Assembly: GCA_904063045.1 (NCBI GenBank)
Contig: CAJFCJ010000005.1
Location: forward strand, 2,325,167 to 2,389,166
From: Dimorphilus gyrociliatus
Lineage: Eukaryota > Annelida > Polychaeta > Dinophilidae
DNA: 64,000 nucleotides
Direction: 5' to 3'
The position numbers and the translations under genes were made by a program. Positions 33,271 through 46,120 of this stretch are shown in pieces. The notes under the pieces were generated by a model. The model was not told where the DNA came from. It searched no databases and was given only the letters and a program-made list of their open reading frames with translations. Each line of letters opens with the position of its first letter. Positions within the stretch are counted from its first letter, which is position 1.

Positions 33271-35595
33271 TATCTTTATTATAAAATCGATTAAATATTT
33301 CCCTTATTTAATTATCTCTAATTAACATATCCAATTTCCAAACATAAAAATAACAACAGGCAATAAACATGAAATAGAATAAGCAATATTTCTTTATATC
33401 CTGTATATATCTCTTTATTTCTTGTTGTTTGTTTGGTGTATAAAGTTCGACTGCTAATCCTAAAAGAACTTTCTTGCTTTTTTTTTACCAATTGTCCTTT
33501 ATTCAACAAAAAAATATGGGAGGAAGGGGGAGTGGGGCGGAGAGTAGAAAGGAGGGGGGAGGGGGGGGGCAGGTTTTTGAAACGAACAAAAGGTCCACTT
33601 ATATATATTAATGAATGGTATAAAGTGAGTTCGATTCTTCAATGCATATTATAGCTAAATACAATTGTACAGCTATTTAAACATTCATTGATAGAAATTA
33701 ATTATAATATTTTACGAATAACAGGTTGATAATGCAGGATATAGACGTATTAAAAAGAAGTATATTATATATATATTTATACATAAAAAATGTACTAATG
33801 TATTCGTATAAACTATGAATTTACTAATAATAATAATAAGATAAAGTTACTTATGAAATATTTTCTATTTGATTTATAAATCTACTACTTAATCCAATAA
33901 TCCATGAAGAAAAATTATTCAATTCTTTTCATCGAATGATTAGCTATGATTATTAAAACTAATAGTTTTATAGAATATTATTTATTTGATTTGTTTACAT
34001 AATAACTTGTTCCTGTTTGTTCATTTATTATATTCTTTTTCATAATTTGCATTAGATGCGATAATCTTTCTTTGCTTTAGGCGTTCTTATCAATTTATGT
34101 GTAATTTAGGATAATATATAGACATATTAATAATGCTAATTAGTTTTTAATATCGATAATTAATTGGGAGTTAGCTAATCCCTTATTCTCCAATATGGTT
34201 AAAGCTTCATTATTATGACTTATCGGCAAATAAGAATGATAAATTGAGGCATTACGCTGGAAATCGACCTTGTAGATATAGAGCGAGGTAAAGAAATTGC
34301 CTTATTTGTACAGATTTCCCTCTAAACGAACTTTTTCCTTCGATTCAGATCACGTCCAGTATATAGATTATTGTACAGGAAAGCGGATGACGTCTGGACA
34401 ATTAGGCGTTGTCCCTGAATTCTTTTATTCAAGCTTCCCGTTGAGGGGGATTTCTTTTGTTTTCGTCGATACACATCGATTACTTCCGCCTAATGAATTT
34501 GATAGAATATAATGCAAATGACAAAGTTCAATAGACTAGAATGAGACTAAACTTGATAAACAGCATACATAGTAAAAAAGAAAGATTATCTTAATAGCTC
34601 TATAGACAGAAATCATACAAAAGAACAATAAAAGCATTAGTTAAATAAGAAAGATGGATGAGAGATTTTTCAAATATAGTACAGTCAGTGAAACATTCTT
34701 AATAAACTCTCAATAGAGGGAATAAATTGTCAGATTATATGAGATAAAAGAGAAACTTTACAACAGTCCTTTAAACAAGATTGTCTCAAACCTTCCCTCC
34801 CTCCTCCCCCTGTTTGCATTCTCGCTTCCCATTAAGACATTCTTTCTTTCATAACCGTGAAATAAATATCTAAAATGATATTTTTCTATTATTTTCTTTA
34901 CCACTTTATATAATAGGTGCATTTCTAATGATATTTGATAAGTCAGTAATAGAAATATGTAAATTAAATTGTTGCCTGGGATACAAAGTGCATTCTAGGT
35001 TTAATATGAATTTATCTATATATATATATACAGCATATATACTGTATACATACTGTATATATATTGTATACAATTTTATATAAATTAATTATAAATAAAA
35101 ATAGCTAATTAAAAAAACAGACTGCTTTCAAGGAATAAAAAAATAGCTGTACATGTACAGTATATCTATTTATAGTTACAAATGTATAATATAAGGCTTT
35201 GTACAAATACACGTATATTGCTGTCAGTATTTAATATAATATACTATATAAAAAAATAGCTATTGATTCATATTCCTAAGTGATTTATGTATGATAAGGG
35301 TCTTAATTATTTTGAAAACTGTTGAATAGGATATTAGAGTAAGGGGGTATAATTGTCTTCCGATATTCGCTTATTCATAGTGTATCAGTAACATTAGTGA
35401 ATAACAGTTACAACGGTCATAACAAGATAGTTTTATTAGTCTCCCTCTTGTGGATATTTTTCTCTGTATATTCATTAAATAATAAAGATAGATTATTTTA
35501 AATGTTAATGAAGTATCAAAGATAACTAACCGCATTAATAGAAAAGAAACAAAATATAAAAAAGTCTATTAGTTTTTAATTGTAGCAGAAGATTT
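33271..35595. other. Intergenic, AT-rich
   Basis: 2.3 kb with no supported gene. G-rich runs at 33541-33570, TA arrays at about 33765-33775 and 35019-35070 with several TATACTGTATA-like palindromes. A 71-codon ORF at 34297 has no recognisable features. Confidence 0.55.
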
Positions 35596-37678
35596 CTAAG
35601 ACGGTTTTGTTGTACATTTCTTTAATATACCTTGCGCTGTAATTAGTCTTTCTTGTAGGAGATTAATTGTCTAAGATGAAATAAAAATATAAGAATAAAC
35701 ATCAAATTATAAAATAAATATGGAAATATTTTATATGAATTATATCAAATATTATATATATAATCATATACATATATACAGTATATATATCTATATATAC
35801 ATTATTCATTATGTCGATTTGATTAGCCAATTTTTTTAAAGAGTTAATAGCTTTGCTTTCATTCTGTGGAATTTCATTTGAAAAATGATTAGCTGTAAAA
35901 GTCTCATTTCGTCTGATATTCTGTTAAAAAATAGATTAAAGTTTATAATTAAAAAACTCTTTCAAATTAAAGTATTACATCACTATTTTCTTTTGTAATT
36001 CTTACGGGAATTAGTGTACTACCGTCATGTTTCTATAATGGAGTAAAAAGGGATTATTAGTATCTTTAAACAAGGAAACACGTTCATCTTACGAAGCGAG
36101 TAGTACTACTTGTAGGGTCGTTTGTTAAAGAAAATCTTTCTTGAGTGAGATTGCTAGGAATAATACTATCTCTGTCCGTATTTCCATCAAAGTTAGTTTT
36201 CCAAATAAGAATTTTCTCATCTGTTCCACTCGTAGCAAAATAACCGCCATTAGGATTAAAAGAAACAGACGTTGTAGGTCCCTTATGGTGCATAATTGCG
36301 AATGAGATAATAGCACAATCAGATTAAGCAAAGAGTACAACACTAGTTTATTTTAGCCTAACCTTATGACCTTGAACGTTAAATAAGACTTTCTCCTTCA
36401 TTAGGTCTAGAACTTTAAAAGTTGAATCGTCAGAAGCCGATAATAAATATTTACCAGATATATGGAAAGAAATACTATTAACTGGCCCTGAATGACTTTT
36501 AAAGTATTGTAATAATTTATTTCTCATCCTACAATCCCATATTCTAACTGAACAATCGGCAGATGCGGCCGCAACTAACATTCCACTTGGATGGAAAGCA
36601 ACGTCGTTAATGTAGCTAATAAAAAAGTCATTAAGAATTTTGTTAACAAAGAACTGATCAATAAAAATGTGGATAAAGTTGTCTTACTCTGATAAATTGG
36701 TTAGTGTTTGAATGCAGTCTCCATTATCCCGATCCCATAATTTAACTGTTAAATCATCACTTCCGGATACAATCATACGTGCATCAGGTGAAAATCTTTA
36801 TTCAATTCGAAATGTAAATACTAAGGTCTATATATTAAGGGAAGAAAGGAAAATTGAACCTTGCACGTCGTACCCAGTTTCCATGACCTGATAAAGTCAA
36901 TAATGAGCTATATCTTTCAACCGACCAAATCTAAACATTAAGAAAGAAAAACAAGACTTTAAAGTAGAAAAATTAATATTTGTTATTTAATATTTATTTA
37001 AGAAATATATGAATGACCTTGACTGTCGAATCGTCGGAAGCTGTGCATAGCGTTTGATCCTCCAGTGCAAAGTCAACACTTCGAATTGTAGCACTATGAA
37101 CTCTGCAGATTTTCGGATCTAAAGTTCTTCAATTAAAAAGGTATTTCTTAATCTTGCTTTTAAGAATACTAATTCACTATAACATACACATTAGGCAACC
37201 ATAATCTTAATGTCTTATCCCTTGACGATGATGCAATTAGACGACCCGAAGGTGAGAATGTAACAGATGTAATTGTATCCTTAAAAGTGATTACATATAT
37301 TATTTAGCATTCTAAATGAATTTAAATGAATACCGTATGGCCAATGTATTTATGAACAGCAGTTTTCAAGCCTAAATTCCAAAGAAATACAGAACAATCC
37401 ATTCCACCAGATACTGTTTTCAAATTACTTCAATAATGAAAAAATGACTTTTCTATAACTTAACCAAACTTTTACCTAGTTGTTTCATAAAAGGATGAAA
37501 ATTAACGGATTGAACTGCCTCTCTATGCTCTTTATATATTTGTACCAAAGAAGGGTTAGCCTGCGAAATATTGAACCATACAAAAACTAGATTACAATTC
37601 AAAAGTTTTACAAGTTTTAGCACACTTTTTACATTATTTCAATATAAATAAGCACATTTATATAAAACTGACAACCAT
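35596..37678 (-). CDS. POC1: POC1 centriolar WD40 protein
   Basis: Twelve exons: 37676-37678 (start codon only), 37476-37560, 37334-37413, 37188-37279, 37018-37126, 36860-36930, 36688-36795, 36363-36615, 36093-36281, 35979-36032, 35801-35920, 35596-35670; 412 residues. POC1 is a core centriole/basal-body protein needed for stability and ciliogenesis. Seven WD40 repeats occupy residues about 10-300; typical blocks are [46 protein letters not shown] and [16 protein letters not shown]. After a variable linker the C-terminal POC1 coiled coil is present ([16 protein letters not shown]). The upstream frame before the ATG is open for some codons but has no other ATG, and the first residues [13 protein letters not shown] match POC1 N-termini. 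Confidence 0.94.
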
Positions 37679-38862
37679 TTCTTCCTTTAAGCTGAGGTCA
37701 AAATTTCTAAAACAACCTCCAAATAGATCGTTTTCTAAGTGAAAAGAAGTAGCACGTGCTTTTCAAAGAGTACTCAATAAAATATCTCAATAACTATATT
37801 TTATTTATTTTTCATGTTTTCTTAACATTCACGAAGAAATAATCTATCTTCATAAGAAATATGTTGTAAATTTGTTATAATTTTAGGTGAAATTTCCAGA
37901 AAGTTTTACCTCCAATTATTGAAATGAAAAATTCGGGCTGAAATCTGATGCATTTATTCAAAGATTATCAAAAGTATTATAATTGATTACTTGATGAAAA
38001 AGCAGATTTTGAAATTGCAACAAAAAATCTTGGTTAAATGTGAAAGATTATACTTTATACTCCTTCTTCATATTTCCTCTTCCGGTCTTTGAAAAATATC
38101 ATTTTTGGAGCAAATTTTATAATTATTTTATAGATTATAAGCAATTTGTAATGTACATTGAAGGAAACTGTCTAAATGGTAAAGATTAAAGGAAGAAATA
38201 TCAGTACTTTGAAAATCGTGTTCTGAATTACGGCCAATGTTTGTGTATTAAGATCTCTTTTCAGATCTTTTTTGTACTTTAAAAAATAAATGTAGAATAA
38301 GTAATTCATCTGAATTGCTATTTGTTGTTAAAACATTTGCAAAGTTGTAATATATAAAAAATTTGACGCAGTCATATTGTTGTATAAGTTTTTTTCACCA
38401 AAACAATAATGGCGGATGAAAAATGAATTTCTTTGAAAATGCAACACTTTAAAGTAGAATTTTCAAATATTTCAAGAAGATTTAAATACAATATGAACTA
38501 AATTATGTATAGTTTGAGAAAAATCTTGGAATAAGCTTTAATTATGGATTTTATTAATTTTTCACTTGTTCATAAAGACGCTCGAAAAGTTTTTTCAAAA
38601 ATATTTTCATAATTTTCAAGAATTTTTCATTAAAAAATTTTCAATGCTGATTTCATTTTTTTAAAAAGATTTCATTATTTATTCATGTATTACGAAAATG
38701 TTTCAATTGAGAAAACAGGATATCCTCTCCAAGAAGTAATAAATTGCTCAACGCGAAAGCCTCTTGGCCATACTTGTTTTGAGAGCAAAACGAAACGTTT
38801 CAAAAATCTTTTGAAAACCTTCTCGTCTTCAAATTTATCATCTACCGATCCTATTCTTAACT
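37679..38862. other. Divergent intergenic region
   Basis: About 1.2 kb between POC1 (-) and the first RING/coiled-coil family member (+). AT-rich, full of degenerate TTTTCA-type words; an 87-codon ORF at 38685 overlaps the next gene's start in another frame. Nothing else seen. Confidence 0.5.
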
Positions 38863-41800
38863 ATGAACAACAACGAGCAACAGCTTCAATTGCAAAGACA
38901 GCAACAAAAATCGCTGTCTTTCTTGGAAGAGCAATTCTTAATGTCTGAAGAATTGAAAGAAATTAAGGACGCAATTTTCGACTATTTGACAAAAAAAACA
39001 ATGAGACCCATTTTACTAGCTGGTCTAAACTTGAGGACGTATTTGGGAAGAATGGGTCGATCGGTAGTAATTGCCGGGCAAAGAACAAGGGCCAAGAAAC
39101 GCAGAAGTGAAACTGAAAGTAACTATTCGAATTCTTATACTGAATATAATAATTATTAATAATATTTGTCCACATAAAGGTGGCGACGGAAATGAAACAC
39201 CGGAAGGCCTGGATTCTGCCAGACGAGGTAAGTCAAGTTTGATCCAGAGCCGTATGAAACAAGTATTTGACAATATCCAAGCTCACCGTACGAAAGATAC
39301 CGAAGGACACAAGAAAAGATCCGGAGGTTCCGTCGCTGAAGGTAGGTTAGAAATGAGAGACGGAAAAGTAAAACCAGGTTTCCAAGCTGGCAAAGCGTCT
39401 TCTGCTGACATAGAGGATCTGGAGGAAACTGTGACTCTTATCCGGTATAGTTCACCTGAGGATGTTGATGAATTGATTAGACAATCTGGAGGTAAATGAC
39501 ATTCCTATACAATTAAGATGTAAAACACAGATTGAAACAGGGAGGGCGTCTATTGTAAAACGTGCCAAGACGCATTTTCCACCTCGTAAGATCAAGTCTA
39601 TCCTGAAAACACGTAAACGTTGCATATCCAACGATTCGGACGATGATGAACGAGCAATCACATACTCCCAGTCTACTGGGGATGAAAATCGGAGATCACG
39701 AGATGCTATGGGTAAGTTAACGCGTAACATAACTATCTCCAATAGGTAAATACAATTTTTTTTTCATAGCTGATGACAGTGAAGATGAAGAAGTCTTGGG
39801 GGAGAGGGTGGTTTACACGCAGATGTCTGTACCTAGAAATCCTGACAAATTTATAAACAAAGCGGTTCAGTTGAATGTAGTTGAAGGTAAATATATGAAC
39901 ATATGTGTAAATACAAATTATCATGTAAATAATGATTGAATGTTTTTTCAAGCTGCTCCCATGGAGGATCCTCAACTTCATAACTTGGTTTTTACCGAAA
40001 TTTCTACATCTAAACCATTTGATGACTCGTCTAATGCATCACAAGACATCTATACGTCAGAAGGTAGGCGAGAGTTTTAACATTTTGAAGTAGCAAAAAA
40101 CTGATTGAGCATTTTCTACAGAATTGCAGACAACCATTCAAGAGAGCACACTGGGATCTGAACAAGTTAGTGAAACTAACAGAGACAGTCAATCTGATGA
40201 ATCGAAGAGTAATTTGCCAGGATGTAAGCTAAACAAGACATTTAAGCAATCAATTACTAATGATTTTTCACATTTAGCTATCATCAATAAACGATCAGAG
40301 CCTCAGAAGAAGTTCTGGATGTGTATGCAACATAACGGTAAGCTAATATTCTACATTCTTTTTATTAGCAATGATTATTCAATATAAATACTATTTTTAC
40401 AGAGAAAAAAGAGTTCACTTTGACTTTACCCAAAGTCGTGATAGCATCCAACGATCGAGAGAAACAAAAACACTGGGTAATATCAGCTGATATGATAAAG
40501 CCCGGGATAAAGCGAACTGCGGGCGTTTCGAAAGAAATGTCTTCTCAAATCGAAGAAAAAAGAAGTCGATTTATTTCTTCAGAGGATGCGAAGCTTTTGA
40601 ACAGACTACAAAGATATCCAGCATCCGATAATTCTGACAGCTCTGATTATGATTCCGAAAAGGAAACGTATTTGTCGTCCGACGATGATTTCGTTTCAAC
40701 TGATGATGAAGGACTCGTCATACAGGTAGATGATGATCTGGTTACTGACGAGGAAGAATTTATACCTTTTGGCGCACAGGATCCTGCCACATACGACGAC
40801 AAGCAAACGTCTCGTGTGGTAGTTCCACATATTCTCGATGAGAACGACTCTGACATTTTACCTAGGGAATATGTGGAAATGGTAGGATCAGAGCTTTTGA
40901 CACTTGAGCATGAAAGTGAGGTGGCAGTGGGTGGTCTTCGGGCTCAATTATCAATTATAACCAACCATCTGCGCCAAGGTAAAAAGACAATTAAAGACCA
41001 GCTTAAAACCGACACAAGAATAAAGAAAAAAGCTTTAAAGCACCGATGTAGAAGAGCGACAGCTTTGTATGACTTTTTCAAAATGGACGAGAATCGTGCA
41101 TTTTCCCGAGAACTTGGAAGAATGGCAGAAAAGCTGAAGCAGTCATGTGTGCATCATCAACCAGCGTTTGTTAATCTAATAACACCAGAGATAGATATGG
41201 AAAACGTTGGTTCATTAAATTATACATCCTGGCTTACTCCAATAGAGGAACACCAGTTTCAGTTAAAAGATAAATTAGGGCGGGTTGAAGGCAATGTCAA
41301 AGGCTTTTATGCCATATCTGAAACTGGGAGATTCCTCTCGATTGACAAGAAACTGGTAAATTATACAAAGAAATTTGAAAGTTTATCAGTTGCTTGGAAT
41401 GGAAAGCTGGCACTATTATCAACAGGGAAGACAGACATTGCCAAAATAAGTATTCTAACCGACCATTTCGCGGAATATGAAAATCTTAAAGTCCTTTCCG
41501 AAGTGAAAATATGTACCCCATTTTTCAGTGTGTTTGAGCACACTATTGCTTTCGTTACGAATGATCAAGTCAGATTCTACTTAAAAAATTCGAAGAACGT
41601 TTGGAACTATGAATTGAAAACCTTCAAGCCGGAGAACTGCATGGTTATTGATGACAACATGTATTTGGTACAGAATGATAGAATATTGGAAATCAATAGC
41701 GAGACGAGAGACACTATGATATACGAAAGCGTACTGAGAACTGACACCTTCTCAGTAGAAAAGCTAATTCACTTCGTTCGAAATGGGTTTAGAATACTTA

Positions 41801-41997
41801 CAACTACAGAAAACTTACACGTATTTAATCCTGATAAAAAAGATTGTTCCTACTACTTGATGAATTCGACTTTTGAAGATAAAATTTTGCTGAGTTACTA
41901 CATCACTCAAGCCAGCATCATCTTTTGCTTAAGGAGCAAAGATGACTTTAAAGATTTATCTATTCAAAAATTTCCCTTAGAGGAGTCGTATTTCTGA
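38863..41997 (+). CDS. Cluster family member 1: long N-terminal extension, coiled coil, propeller-like domain
   Basis: Seven exons: 38863-39118, 39180-39491, 39541-39711, 39770-39886, 39953-40063, 40122-40337, 40403-41997; 925 residues. All six introns are phase 1. The first 480 residues are unique to this copy: a Gln-rich start, then basic and Ser/Asp/Glu-rich disordered segments (SSDDDFVSTDDEG). From about residue 560 it is like the other members: a helical basic segment, FSRELGRMAEKLKQS, a linker, then the C-terminal region with GFYAISETGRFLSID, LSVAWNGKLALLS and near the end LLSYYITQASIIFCL. The acidic N-terminal half suggests a nuclear or scaffold role, but no known domain was recognised. 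An AATAAA lies at 42254. The exon joins were chosen by frame and are not unique at 39491-39541. Confidence 0.78.
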
Positions 41998-42564
41998 TAT
42001 GATAAGTTTTCTGTAGATTGTTTATTTGTACATATTACATTAATACTCTACTTTTTATGAAATTTATGTAGAGAAACACTTGAATAATTGATATATGTAT
42101 ATAAATATATATAGTTTTTTTGTGTACAGTATGATATTATGTATATTGTTGCATACATGTAAACTTTGATAACTTTATTTCTTGAATACTTTATGATAAA
42201 TGTAAATTTTACTGTATTTTTTTCTATATATATATAAATGTAAATATGTACTGAATAAAAAACAAACTTCAACATGAAGGAGTTTGATGAAACATAAAAA
42301 CTTATTAAAAAACAAGTATCTAATCGTGTAGTTGATAGATTTTCCCTACCCCATTCGATAAAGCAAATCGTTGATATGTTAAACTAGAGTACTTTCATAA
42401 TAAAAAGTTGACACTTCTCGAAAAATATAGCAGCGCAACGTGTAAGTCACTAGATCTGGTCTTCTAGGCGCATTAGCAATTTAAATTTCACTGAGGTAAG
42501 TTCAAGTTTATTCTTTATAGGTCATAAAAGTAATAATTTCATATAGTTAGCTTATTAAGAAAAA
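41998..42564. other. Spacer between family members 1 and 2
   Basis: AT-rich 3' UTR of member 1 with AATAAA at 42254-42259, then the promoter/leader of member 2. No gene. Confidence 0.6.
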
Positions 42565-43851
42565 ATGGAAAATGAAACTGTATCAAATGAAGTTGAAATT
42601 ACTACAATCGGCAGTTTTATAATCAGTAAACCGTCCAATCTGCGCAAGAGAGATTTTGATTTGTCAAGTGTTTTAAAGAAGCATGGTCTTGATAAATCCT
42701 TTGTTTTAAATATTAAGAACAAAACTGAGTCTAACTATATAGAACTTCTTACTGCCAGTAAACGAGAACTGGAGAAACTCGATGACTTTGTTGCTAATTT
42801 AATGAATGGTATTAAAAAGCATGAATATAACACTGAGAAAAAGATAGCTAGGTTCTATCATAATAAAAGACTAAAGTTAATTAGATTATTAAACGAAGTG
42901 AAGCATATAAACGAGTTTTCAAGAAGATGTAAGAATAAAGCGTTTCAAGAAGAACTATCCAAAATGGCGGACAAAATTAAATATTCCATTAAGTATACTT
43001 GCTCGAAGCATTTAACGTATGAAAAGAACGAAGTGAATGATCTAGATATTGGTTGTGTATCTCTTCCTGATTTTGAGTCGCCATTAAAAAGTTATGAGAT
43101 TTGTACAAATGATGAATTAACATCAATTATTTCAAGTTCAAGAGGGTTCTATGGCCTTTTTGCAACAGGAGAAATCCTATGCGTGAATAGTAATGATTTA
43201 ATTTGTTCAAAAGAAAATTCTGTTGCAAATATTCTTGTTACAAGCGATGAACAACTATGCTACGTAGTAAAGGATGGAAATACGTCTGTAACGCTAACGA
43301 TTCTATCAAGTCACTATCATATATTCGAAAGCTTTACTATCTATTCAGATACGAGACCTTGTACTTTTTCACAATTTGGCGTGTTTAAAGATGTGATATT
43401 CTTAACAACGAAGAACCAAGTAAGATGCTACGAGAAAAACGATATGGTTCATTGGGTTGAATGGAGTCTACTTGATTCCAAGCCCGTTGTACTAGAAACA
43501 AAAGATTGTAATGCTTATGTTGCTTCCGAAGATTACGTCATGATTATTAATTCAATCGACAAGACGACTACAACTCTTACTAGTAAAAGATGCGTTGAAA
43601 ATATTTCTATTGCAAGAGATATTGTTGGAAAAATTAACGATGATTGCGTAATATTGATAATGGAACAGATTATTCACGTGGTCGATCCAGTTAGAGAAAC
43701 AGATAAAACGTACCATATGGAGACACTTTTTCCGGGTGAACAACTTAGAACGTATCGTATTCTTGGGAAGCAAGTTATTTTTTGTCTAACTAGTAAGACC
43801 GATCGAATGAAGCTAAGCTTTAGACATTACCCTCTTAATCCCAACGATTAA
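42565..43851 (+). CDS. Cluster family member 2 (coiled coil plus propeller-like domain)
   Basis: Single exon, 428 residues. Residues about 50-150 are a basic coiled coil (IKKHEYNTEKKIARFYHNKR) ending in the conserved helix LSKMADKIKYSIK. The linker EKNEVNDLDIGCVSLPDFESP matches the family pattern. The C-terminal 250 residues consist of short strand-like blocks (RGFYGLFATGEILCV, ANILVTSDEQLCYVV) and end in LRTYRILGKQVIFCL and FRHYPL. No RING is present. Architecture is TRIM-like without the RING/B-box; function unknown. It is 567 bases downstream of member 1 on the same strand. Confidence 0.85.
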   Translation: MENETVSNEVEITTIGSFIISKPSNLRKRDFDLSSVLKKHGLDKSFVLNIKNKTESNYIELLTASKRELEKLDDFVANLMNGIKKHEYNTEKKIARFYHNKRLKLIRLLNEVKHINEFSRRCKNKAFQEELSKMADKIKYSIKYTCSKHLTYEKNEVNDLDIGCVSLPDFESPLKSYEICTNDELTSIISSSRGFYGLFATGEILCVNSNDLICSKENSVANILVTSDEQLCYVVKDGNTSVTLTILSSHYHIFESFTIYSDTRPCTFSQFGVFKDVIFLTTKNQVRCYEKNDMVHWVEWSLLDSKPVVLETKDCNAYVASEDYVMIINSIDKTTTTLTSKRCVENISIARDIVGKINDDCVILIMEQIIHVVDPVRETDKTYHMETLFPGEQLRTYRILGKQVIFCLTSKTDRMKLSFRHYPLNPND

Positions 43852-44830
43852 TGCGCTGAAGATGATTGATTTCTTAATAATATATTTTTTAGATCATGAG
43901 ACATTTCACCTGAAAGAGTTGAAGATGAAAAAATTCAACTTATTCATGATTATTAACTTGATTATTGTGCTGATAACATATATGTATGTATGTTTGTATG
44001 TATGTATATTTGTTTGTTAGTTTAAGGTTAAAGGTTTTGTTTGAATGAAAGTATGGAAATATTTGGTTGATGATTGTAGCTTTTGTAATATATTAAACAG
44101 AAATAAACATTTGAAATGAATATATTTCTCTGTATTCTTTGAATTTAAAAGACACTTACGACTGAAATGATTGGACAATAAACTTGAAACAATTAGTCTA
44201 ATCCCTTGCTGTAGATAGGCCTTTGTTAGTTATGAGATAATGATATGAAATGATACATTTATTGTTCTTCTAATTTTAAGTGCTTAACACGAAATTACTA
44301 AACATATAAATAGTATGATCGTATGACTTGACTATAAATAACAAAGTCAAAAAGCCCAATACGAAATTAGGTTAAAGAAAATAATAAAAACCCCGTGTTT
44401 AGAATCGATAGAAAAGTAAACTTTCTTATCTATTCTCCCTACTCAATTATTTGTTTTTAAAAAAAGCTTTCTTTGTACTTTTTCAACAAATGTAAAAAAG
44501 AGATGAACCAACAAAACACTAAATAAAAGACCTAAAAATATAGAATATAAACAATATGTTGTTCAATACTGCTCAGAATTGAGATGTTGGTGTTATTCAT
44601 TACTTTCGCGAATAATGTTAAAAAGAAGGACTATTTAAGAAAAAAGTGTGCTATATGTATAAAGTAACATTAATGTAGAGTAGGTGTTACAGCATATATC
44701 TAAGAGTTTAGTATTAGGCTTTAAAGTCAATTAATTCGTTAAGATAATATAGAGTTGAAAGAAAAAAGATAAATGTATTGAAAGTATTTGAAACATGAAA
44801 TATTGAAATTGATTAGATCGTTATTATTAT
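43852..44830. other. Convergent spacer between members 2 and 3
   Basis: About 1 kb of AT-rich sequence between two convergent stop codons. AATAAA-type sites near 44100. A TATG-rich tract at 43980-44010. No gene. Confidence 0.6.
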
Positions 44831-46120
44831 TCATTCAGAGCAAATGCAACGGCGGAAATATCTTCGAAACTTGAAAAGTTTTTCATTTGTCGATGTACCA
44901 AGGCAAAAGATTACTTCTTCTTCAGTCATTCTATAGGAGACAAGATATTCTTCTCCAAAAATCGTTTGAGTTTCGTAAACTTCAGCCGAATTCTCTGATG
45001 GATCGACGATAAAGATAAAGCATTTGGTCGATAATAGAAATTTGCCCTTATTTAGTTCATTAATTAGATTTCTCACAACGGATATCTGACGTTTTCCAAT
45101 ATAGCAGGTAATGTAGGCTTTTCTATCATCAGAAGTTGCGCTAATGTAGGAACCAACTTCGGTAGTTTCGTACAAAACATTATCAATGATTTTTGAATCC
45201 TCCGGAATTTTAGCAGGTTGACATTTAGATAATAATCTTGTCCTGTTACTCTTCATCGACAGTTTATATTCAGTGTCGTACAACACCAAATCATCCTTTA
45301 GAATATGAAAGTAGGGTAGATAATTGGTATAGGTTTTGTTTAATTGGTCAATTAGAGTTAGTTCTTTAAAGCAGTGAGTACTATTAGAGTAAATAAATAC
45401 TGCAGGAATAGCCGAAACAGAATGAGCTATAAACGCCAATTTTCCATCGTAAGTTATTGATATATCTCCAATAGCAAAAGTATTACTCAGAACAATTTGT
45501 TTCTTTTCAATATCTATAATTGATAGTCTCGATTCGCTTGTACAGTAAAATCCATCATCATTCGCTACAATCTTTTTGGGAACAAACTCTAAATCGACAA
45601 TCTGTTCACCAATAGGATTTTCAAAAGGTGGAATAATCATTTTACCAATTTCAACGCCTTTAACCGGTTCACATTTTTCATAATAGGCTTTCATTTTCAA
45701 AATATTACCAATACAATAAATCAGTTTTTCAGCCATTTTTTTAATATCATTCTGAAGATTCTTATTAGTTGTTCTATCGTAATATTCTTTAAGCATTTTC
45801 ATTTCTTTTACCAGTTTATTCAACGTAGATAATTTTTCATCGAAAACATTTTCAAGATCCATACGTAAGTTTGTAAATTCCCTACAAACATGAGTTTGAA
45901 TATTAAATACCTCATCTTTCAAATTATTAATTTGATTGTATTTATCATTCGTAATATCAATTTTCGCTTTTTCCATATTATCATCTAATATCTTTACAAA
46001 ATCGTTTGTAAAGAAACCGTTAAATATTTCCATATTAAATCCATTAGACTCTCCAGAATTTACAACAGTATTCGTAGATTGTTGAGGAGTTTGTTCGTTC
46101 ATAGATTCAATAGTTTCCAT
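44831..46120 (-). CDS. Cluster family member 3 (coiled coil plus propeller-like domain)
   Basis: Single exon, 429 residues from the ATG at 46120 (the frame is open a little farther up but only with a TTG). Coiled coil about residues 45-140, with the conserved helix IKKMAEKLIYCIG; linker VEIGKMIIPPFENPIGE; C-terminal domain with DDGFYCTSESRLSIID and GDISITYDGKLAFIA, ending in LVSYRMTEEEVIFCL. A Cys-containing, Arg-rich C-terminus (RRYFRRCICSE) replaces the usual KHF-type ending. Function unknown. Confidence 0.85.
   Translation of the reverse strand: METIESMNEQTPQQSTNTVVNSGESNGFNMEIFNGFFTNDFVKILDDNMEKAKIDITNDKYNQINNLKDEVFNIQTHVCREFTNLRMDLENVFDEKLSTLNKLVKEMKMLKEYYDRTTNKNLQNDIKKMAEKLIYCIGNILKMKAYYEKCEPVKGVEIGKMIIPPFENPIGEQIVDLEFVPKKIVANDDGFYCTSESRLSIIDIEKKQIVLSNTFAIGDISITYDGKLAFIAHSVSAIPAVFIYSNSTHCFKELTLIDQLNKTYTNYLPYFHILKDDLVLYDTEYKLSMKSNRTRLLSKCQPAKIPEDSKIIDNVLYETTEVGSYISATSDDRKAYITCYIGKRQISVVRNLINELNKGKFLLSTKCFIFIVDPSENSAEVYETQTIFGEEYLVSYRMTEEEVIFCLGTSTNEKLFKFRRYFRRCICSE

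Noticed and set aside
34297-34512. 71-codon plus-strand ORF in the intergenic region before POC1
   Set aside because: Moderately complex sequence but no motif and no partner exon; not enough to call a gene.
38685-38948. 87-codon ORF overlapping the start of family member 1
   Set aside because: Different frame from the exon that joins in phase to the rest of the gene; lacks a usable donor in frame.
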